From NCBI GenBank assembly GCA_964477275.1, contig CAYZDV010000079.1, forward strand, positions 1-9,403: a stretch of 9,403 bases of DNA, given 5' to 3'. The translations under genes and the position numbers were made by a program. The notes beneath the pieces were generated by a model, which searched no databases, was not told where the DNA came from, and worked only from the letters and a program-made list of their open reading frames with translations. Below, piece by piece: positions 7,089 through 9,403 of the stretch. How positions within the stretch are numbered: the stretch's first letter is position 1; each line of letters begins with the position of its first letter. This stretch comes from CAYZDV01 sp964477275 (GTDB lineage Bacteria > Acidobacteriota > Aminicenantia > Aminicenantales > Aminicenantaceae).

Positions 7089-7244
7089 CTACTTGACGCG
7101 AAGAAGCCTGAGAACAAGAGGAATCAAAACCAGCAGGTAAAGGACCATGTCATTGACACTCTTTTTTTCTCTTATAAAATTCCAGAAGAGCAGGACGGCA
7201 ATGAACGCCGTCAGAAAATAGTAAATAATCATTACCAGAGGCAT
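7089..7244 (-). CDS. 51-aa two-helix membrane microprotein, permease partner candidate
   Basis: This short gene reads MPLVMIIYYFLTAFIAVLLF, then a polar loop WNFIREKKSVND, then a second hydrophobic stretch MVLYLLVLIPLVL ending in RLLRVK. It therefore has two transmembrane helices joined by a basic turn. The SD AAGGAGGTGA is near-perfect and overlaps the TGA stop of the permease gene: that stop occupies 7258-7260 and the ATG is at 7244. This implies translational coupling and roughly matched expression. The basic loop predicts both termini outside and the loop in the cytoplasm. I recognise no family. TRAP systems have a separate small DctQ subunit, but that is much larger (about four helices), so homology is not claimed. 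It could be a small stabilising or regulatory subunit of the permease. Existence is well supported by SD, composition and placement; function is inferred. Confidence 0.75.
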   Translation of the reverse strand: MPLVMIIYYFLTAFIAVLLFWNFIREKKSVNDMVLYLLVLIPLVLRLLRVK

Positions 7245-7257
7245 AAGGTCACCTCCT

Positions 7258-8571
7258 TCACATGCTCCACCGCACCAGGAATTCCAGCCGCGCGCTGAAC
7301 ACCACCATCAGAATTCCGACCACGGTGATGACGATCCATGGAAGCCAGGTGCTCCTGAGGAATGTCCAGTAGGAATCTCTGTATTCCGAGACCATCACGC
7401 TGAGCCTGCCAATGAGGGCTGTAGGCGGGAGTCCGTCTCCCAGCGGCCAGAGAAGGCTCAGGCCGGCGATGGCCACCGTGGCATGAAGGCCGATGGAATC
7501 CAGGAACCAGATAAGGGGGATGCCGATGATGGCCGCTGCCCCGTATGTGAGCACTCCTTCTGAAACAGGAATGATGACGGCCAGAGAAATAAAAAGCAGG
7601 ATAAGGGGGGTGCTGATAACCGCATAGGAGATCATTCCCCGCACTCCGGTGGCGGTCATCACCTGCTGGAGCATTCCCACCACCACGATGGTGGCCAGCA
7701 GCGGGAGCAGCCGTTTCATGGTCTCTCCGGATAATCGGAGAACGTGGATCTTTCTGGGGCTTACCAGCCAGGCGACAAGGGCTGCGACGGAAAACTCCAG
7801 GGGAAGGCCCATGACCGGGATGGAAAAAGGCCAGAGCCGGTAGGCGATGACCAGGCCGAAAAAAACGAGAAACGGGAGAATCACTCTCCACCAGCTCATG
7901 CCTCTGGGCACTTCGGGCATCTCCCTGAGGACCGTGGCCAGGTCCTTTTTTTCCGCCCTTTTCCAGCCCAGGACAAGAACAGTGAATATTCCCAGAATCA
8001 GGATGGGAATGCCGAGGGGAAGTTCGAATCCGACATAAGGGATGGCTGTTCCGGCGCAGAGAATCATGGCCCAGATGTTGACCGGCGGGGCGGCTGCGCT
8101 GAGGCCGGCGACGATGAACAGAATAGCCGCCACCCGCCTCTTTTCGATGCCGAGATAGCCGAGGGCCAGGGCGACCGGAGCTCCCACCACCAGCAGGGAG
8201 ACGCTGCCGGCGCCTGTCAGGGCGCCGGGGATGAGAACGATGACCATCAGCAGGAGAAGGGCGATGATGCGGAGATTAAAAAAATATCTAATGGTGCTCC
8301 TGACGACATAGAGCACGCCGCCGGATTCGCTGACGATGGCCATGAAGATGGTCGCTGTGGAAAAAACAAGGATAACATCCAGGTAGGTGAACGACCCTTC
8401 GACCAGGTGGCGGGCCAGCTGGCCGAGGGGAGGCGTGCTGGTGAAAGCGCCGGCGATGCCTCCTGCCACCGCGGCAGAGAGAATGCTCAACTCAACCGAG
8501 AGTTTCCTCCACTTGGCCAGAGCATAGGCAATGACCATCACGGCGAAAGTGATTCCGACCTGGAGCTGCAT
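7258..8571 (-). CDS. Polytopic permease, ion transporter/TRAP DctM-like (437 aa)
   Basis: This is an integral membrane transporter with about ten or more hydrophobic segments across its whole length. It shows an internal two-fold pattern typical of the ion transporter (IT) superfamily. In the first half, GALTGAGSVSLLVVGAPVAL (117-136) is followed by SAAAPPVNIW (158-167). In the second half, PVSEGVLTYGAAAIIGIP (335-352) is followed by GDGLPPTALIG (378-388). In IT proteins the hairpin and broken-helix elements of each half build the substrate and Na+ sites. Length and motifs resemble the TRAP large permease DctM and related carboxylate transporters, but no solute-binding protein or normal DctQ subunit is nearby. 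The start at 8571 has only a weak GAGAG about 10 nt upstream. The gene heads the minus-strand series and is coupled to the 51-aa gene. A role in taking up organic acids, amino acids or acylated amino acids is inferred from its peptidase neighbours. Confidence 0.75.
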   Translation of the reverse strand: MQLQVGITFAVMVIAYALAKWRKLSVELSILSAAVAGGIAGAFTSTPPLGQLARHLVEGSFTYLDVILVFSTATIFMAIVSESGGVLYVVRSTIRYFFNLRIIALLLLMVIVLIPGALTGAGSVSLLVVGAPVALALGYLGIEKRRVAAILFIVAGLSAAAPPVNIWAMILCAGTAIPYVGFELPLGIPILILGIFTVLVLGWKRAEKKDLATVLREMPEVPRGMSWWRVILPFLVFFGLVIAYRLWPFSIPVMGLPLEFSVAALVAWLVSPRKIHVLRLSGETMKRLLPLLATIVVVGMLQQVMTATGVRGMISYAVISTPLILLFISLAVIIPVSEGVLTYGAAAIIGIPLIWFLDSIGLHATVAIAGLSLLWPLGDGLPPTALIGRLSVMVSEYRDSYWTFLRSTWLPWIVITVVGILMVVFSARLEFLVRWSM

Positions 8572-8589
8572 GGCGTTTGGCTCTCGGCA

Positions 8590-8619
8590 ATTTTACATTT
8601 TCCATTTTGCTCCCGTCAA
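8590..8619 (-). promoter_or_regulatory. Candidate promoter of the permease gene
   Basis: On the minus strand TTGACG (plus 8614-8619) and TAAAAT (plus 8590-8595) are separated by 18 nt. Transcription would begin near 8583, leaving a leader of only about a dozen nucleotides before the ATG at 8571. The hexamers are good but the short leader and weak SD are unusual. Confidence 0.45.
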
Positions 8620-8670
8620 GATAAAAGGAGACTGGTAAGCATCTTTTTTTCCGTGAAGGCTAATATTTTT

Positions 8671-8782
8671 TAGGATGGGTCCTGTCATGAGGTGTCCCCC
8701 GTCCGTCCTCGCTCCACCCATCCCCCGGTGGGGCCCTTCCGCTGCGGGCGTTGCGGGGGAGCACCCCATGCCACCCATCCTA
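8671..8782. mobile_element. MITE-like palindromic element, about 112 bp
   Basis: The ends TAGGATGGGT (8671-8680) and ACCCATCCTA (8773-8782) are perfect 10-bp inverted repeats. The palindrome continues imperfectly inward: CCTGTCATGAGGTGTCCCCC on the left pairs with GGGGGAGCACCCCATG near the right end. It is GC-rich inside strongly AT-rich flanks. The outermost TA at both ends could be a duplicated TA target, as made by IS630/Tc1-type transposases, or simply part of the repeat. No transposase gene is present, so the element would be non-autonomous. Part of it recurs at 1931-1972. Confidence 0.5.
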
Positions 8783-8837
8783 TTTTATAAGGAAATGGCC
8801 ATTACCACGGAGAAAAAGATGCTTTCAGGAGACTGTT

Positions 8838-8866
8838 TTGACTTAAAAATCAACCAACTCTATAAT
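8838..8866 (+). promoter_or_regulatory. Strong sigma-70-type promoter for the 119-aa gene
   Basis: TTGACT (8838-8843) and TATAAT (8861-8866) are separated by exactly 17 nt. The expected start, about 8873, gives a leader of roughly 24 nt that contains the AAAGGAG SD. This is the best promoter match in the window. Confidence 0.8.
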
Positions 8867-8896
8867 CAATCTGCAAAGAAAAGAAAGGAGAGCGGA

Positions 8897-9256
8897 ATGA
8901 AAAAGAAGAACAAAAAGAAGGAGAAGGATATATTTGAGGAAATCGGCGAGAAACTCCGGGAGGTCGGGGAGGAGCTGAAAACTGAGTTCAGCAAAGCCGG
9001 GAGAACGCTGCGCGATTTTGACAGGGCTATCGAGCCTTCCCTCGATGAACTCAGCAAGAAGCTGAGGGAGCTGGGCAATGTCCTCAAGCCTCCGGCCAGG
9101 GACCTCTCCAGTCAGATGAAAGAGTGGAAAGATTCGGTCAAACCGGTGATGGAGGATATGGGGAAACGGATTAAGGAATGGAGGAAGGAAAGACAGAAAC
9201 GCGCCCAGAAGGAGGGAAAGAAAGAAACAAAGGAGAAGGAAAAAAAGAAGTGCTGA
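8897..9256 (+). CDS. Lys/Glu-rich helical protein of unknown function (119 aa)
   Basis: I do not recognise this protein. The ATG at 8897 is preceded by AAAGGAGAG with proper spacing and lies about 24 nt after a predicted transcription start, so it is preferred over an upstream in-frame ATG at 8675 inside a repeat. By hand count 28 of 119 residues are lysine. The N-terminus (MKKKNKKKEKD) and C-terminus (KEKEKKKC) are strongly basic, with 7 lysines in the first 10 residues and a final Cys. The middle (about 11-105) is amphipathic and helix-prone, with segments such as IGEKLREVGEELKTEFSKAG and LDELSKKLRELGNVL separated by prolines at 37 and 65-66. There is no signal peptide or membrane helix. 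A nucleic-acid-, membrane-surface- or partner-binding coiled coil is possible but unproven. A second gene follows on the same strand after 106 bp. Confidence 0.75.
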   Translation: MKKKNKKKEKDIFEEIGEKLREVGEELKTEFSKAGRTLRDFDRAIEPSLDELSKKLRELGNVLKPPARDLSSQMKEWKDSVKPVMEDMGKRIKEWRKERQKRAQKEGKKETKEKEKKKC

Positions 9257-9362
9257 ACCTGAGGAGAAACCTTTTCCGGCGAGTGACGTTTGCATCGTCG
9301 GTGGAATTCAAATGCGGAACTGCAATATTCTCAGATGACAAATGTGATGACGGAGGTCGAAA

Positions 9363-9403
9363 ATGGTGAAATTTTTCGTCTGGCTCCTGCTCCTGGTGAT
9401 TTG
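9363..9403 (+). CDS. Start of a membrane or exported protein, truncated by window edge
   Basis: Thirteen complete codons are visible, reading MVKFFVWLLLLVI, which looks like a signal peptide or first transmembrane helix. GGAGGT (9352-9357) lies 5 nt upstream of the ATG and is a strong SD. The gene lies 106 bp downstream of, and in the same direction as, the 119-aa gene, with no terminator visible between them, so co-transcription is possible. The product cannot be named. Confidence 0.6.
   Translation, partial: MVKFFVWLLLLVI

Larger units (their letters stand above)
8572..8896. other. Divergent intergenic region with two promoters and a MITE-like element
   Basis: This 325-bp stretch separates the leftward permease series from the rightward 119-aa gene. 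It holds a candidate promoter facing left (8590-8619), a palindromic element with inverted ends (8671-8782), and a strong promoter facing right (8838-8866). An open frame runs from 8675 into the 119-aa gene, but its upstream part is repeat-derived and lacks an SD. Confidence 0.7.

Noticed and set aside
7744..8673. Plus-strand open frame opposite the permease
   Set aside because: It is rich in Asp, Gly, His and Gln, as expected when hydrophobic coding DNA is read from the other strand, and it has no SD. The minus-strand permease is clear.
8675..8896. N-terminal extension of the 119-aa protein to the ATG at 8675
   Set aside because: The extension lies mostly in the palindromic element, contains the promoter itself, and has no SD. 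The ATG at 8897 has a proper SD.
9178..9369. Small plus-strand frame overlapping the end of the 119-aa gene
   Set aside because: It overlaps a better-supported gene in another frame, and neither its start nor the later GTG has a correctly spaced SD.

Overview
The window appears moderately GC-rich (by eye, not computed) and has bacterial gene organisation throughout: tightly spaced genes, clear Shine-Dalgarno (SD) sites, ATG and GTG starts, and N-terminal export signals. No rRNA, tRNA, CRISPR array or phage gene was seen. Three tandem exported C69 dipeptidases point to a Gram-negative-type bacterium that lives on peptides or amino acids. An uncultured lineage such as Aminicenantota or a relative would fit, but this is a guess from gene content.

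Layout. Almost the whole window (8571 down to 8) is a minus-strand series. In transcription order it holds: a 437-aa polytopic permease that looks like the ion transporter/TRAP large-permease type; a 51-aa two-helix membrane protein whose SD overlaps the permease stop codon; a membrane-anchored M14-type (succinylglutamate desuccinylase/aspartoacylase-like) zinc hydrolase with its catalytic residues intact; and three paralogous C69 (U34) dipeptidases of 586, 589 and 591 aa. Intergenic gaps of 190, 101 and 290 bp separate the last four genes and hold palindromic repeats, a terminator-like hairpin and possible promoters, so the six genes may form more than one transcript.

On the plus strand, divergent from the permease, a textbook sigma-70-type promoter (8838-8866) drives a 119-aa Lys/Glu-rich helical protein of unknown function. 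The beginning of a further exported or membrane protein runs off the right edge.

How the genes may work together (inference): the C69 enzymes trim short peptides outside the cytoplasmic membrane, the M14 enzyme removes an acyl group or C-terminal unit from a product, and the permease with its small partner imports the resulting acid or amino acid. No solute-binding protein is present in the window.

The most striking sequence-level signals are a 280-bp stretch of perfect identity between two otherwise diverged C69 genes (gene conversion or assembly collapse), the unannotated 51-aa membrane protein, and a MITE-like element with 10-bp inverted ends at 8671-8782 that has a degenerate relative at about 1911-2053.
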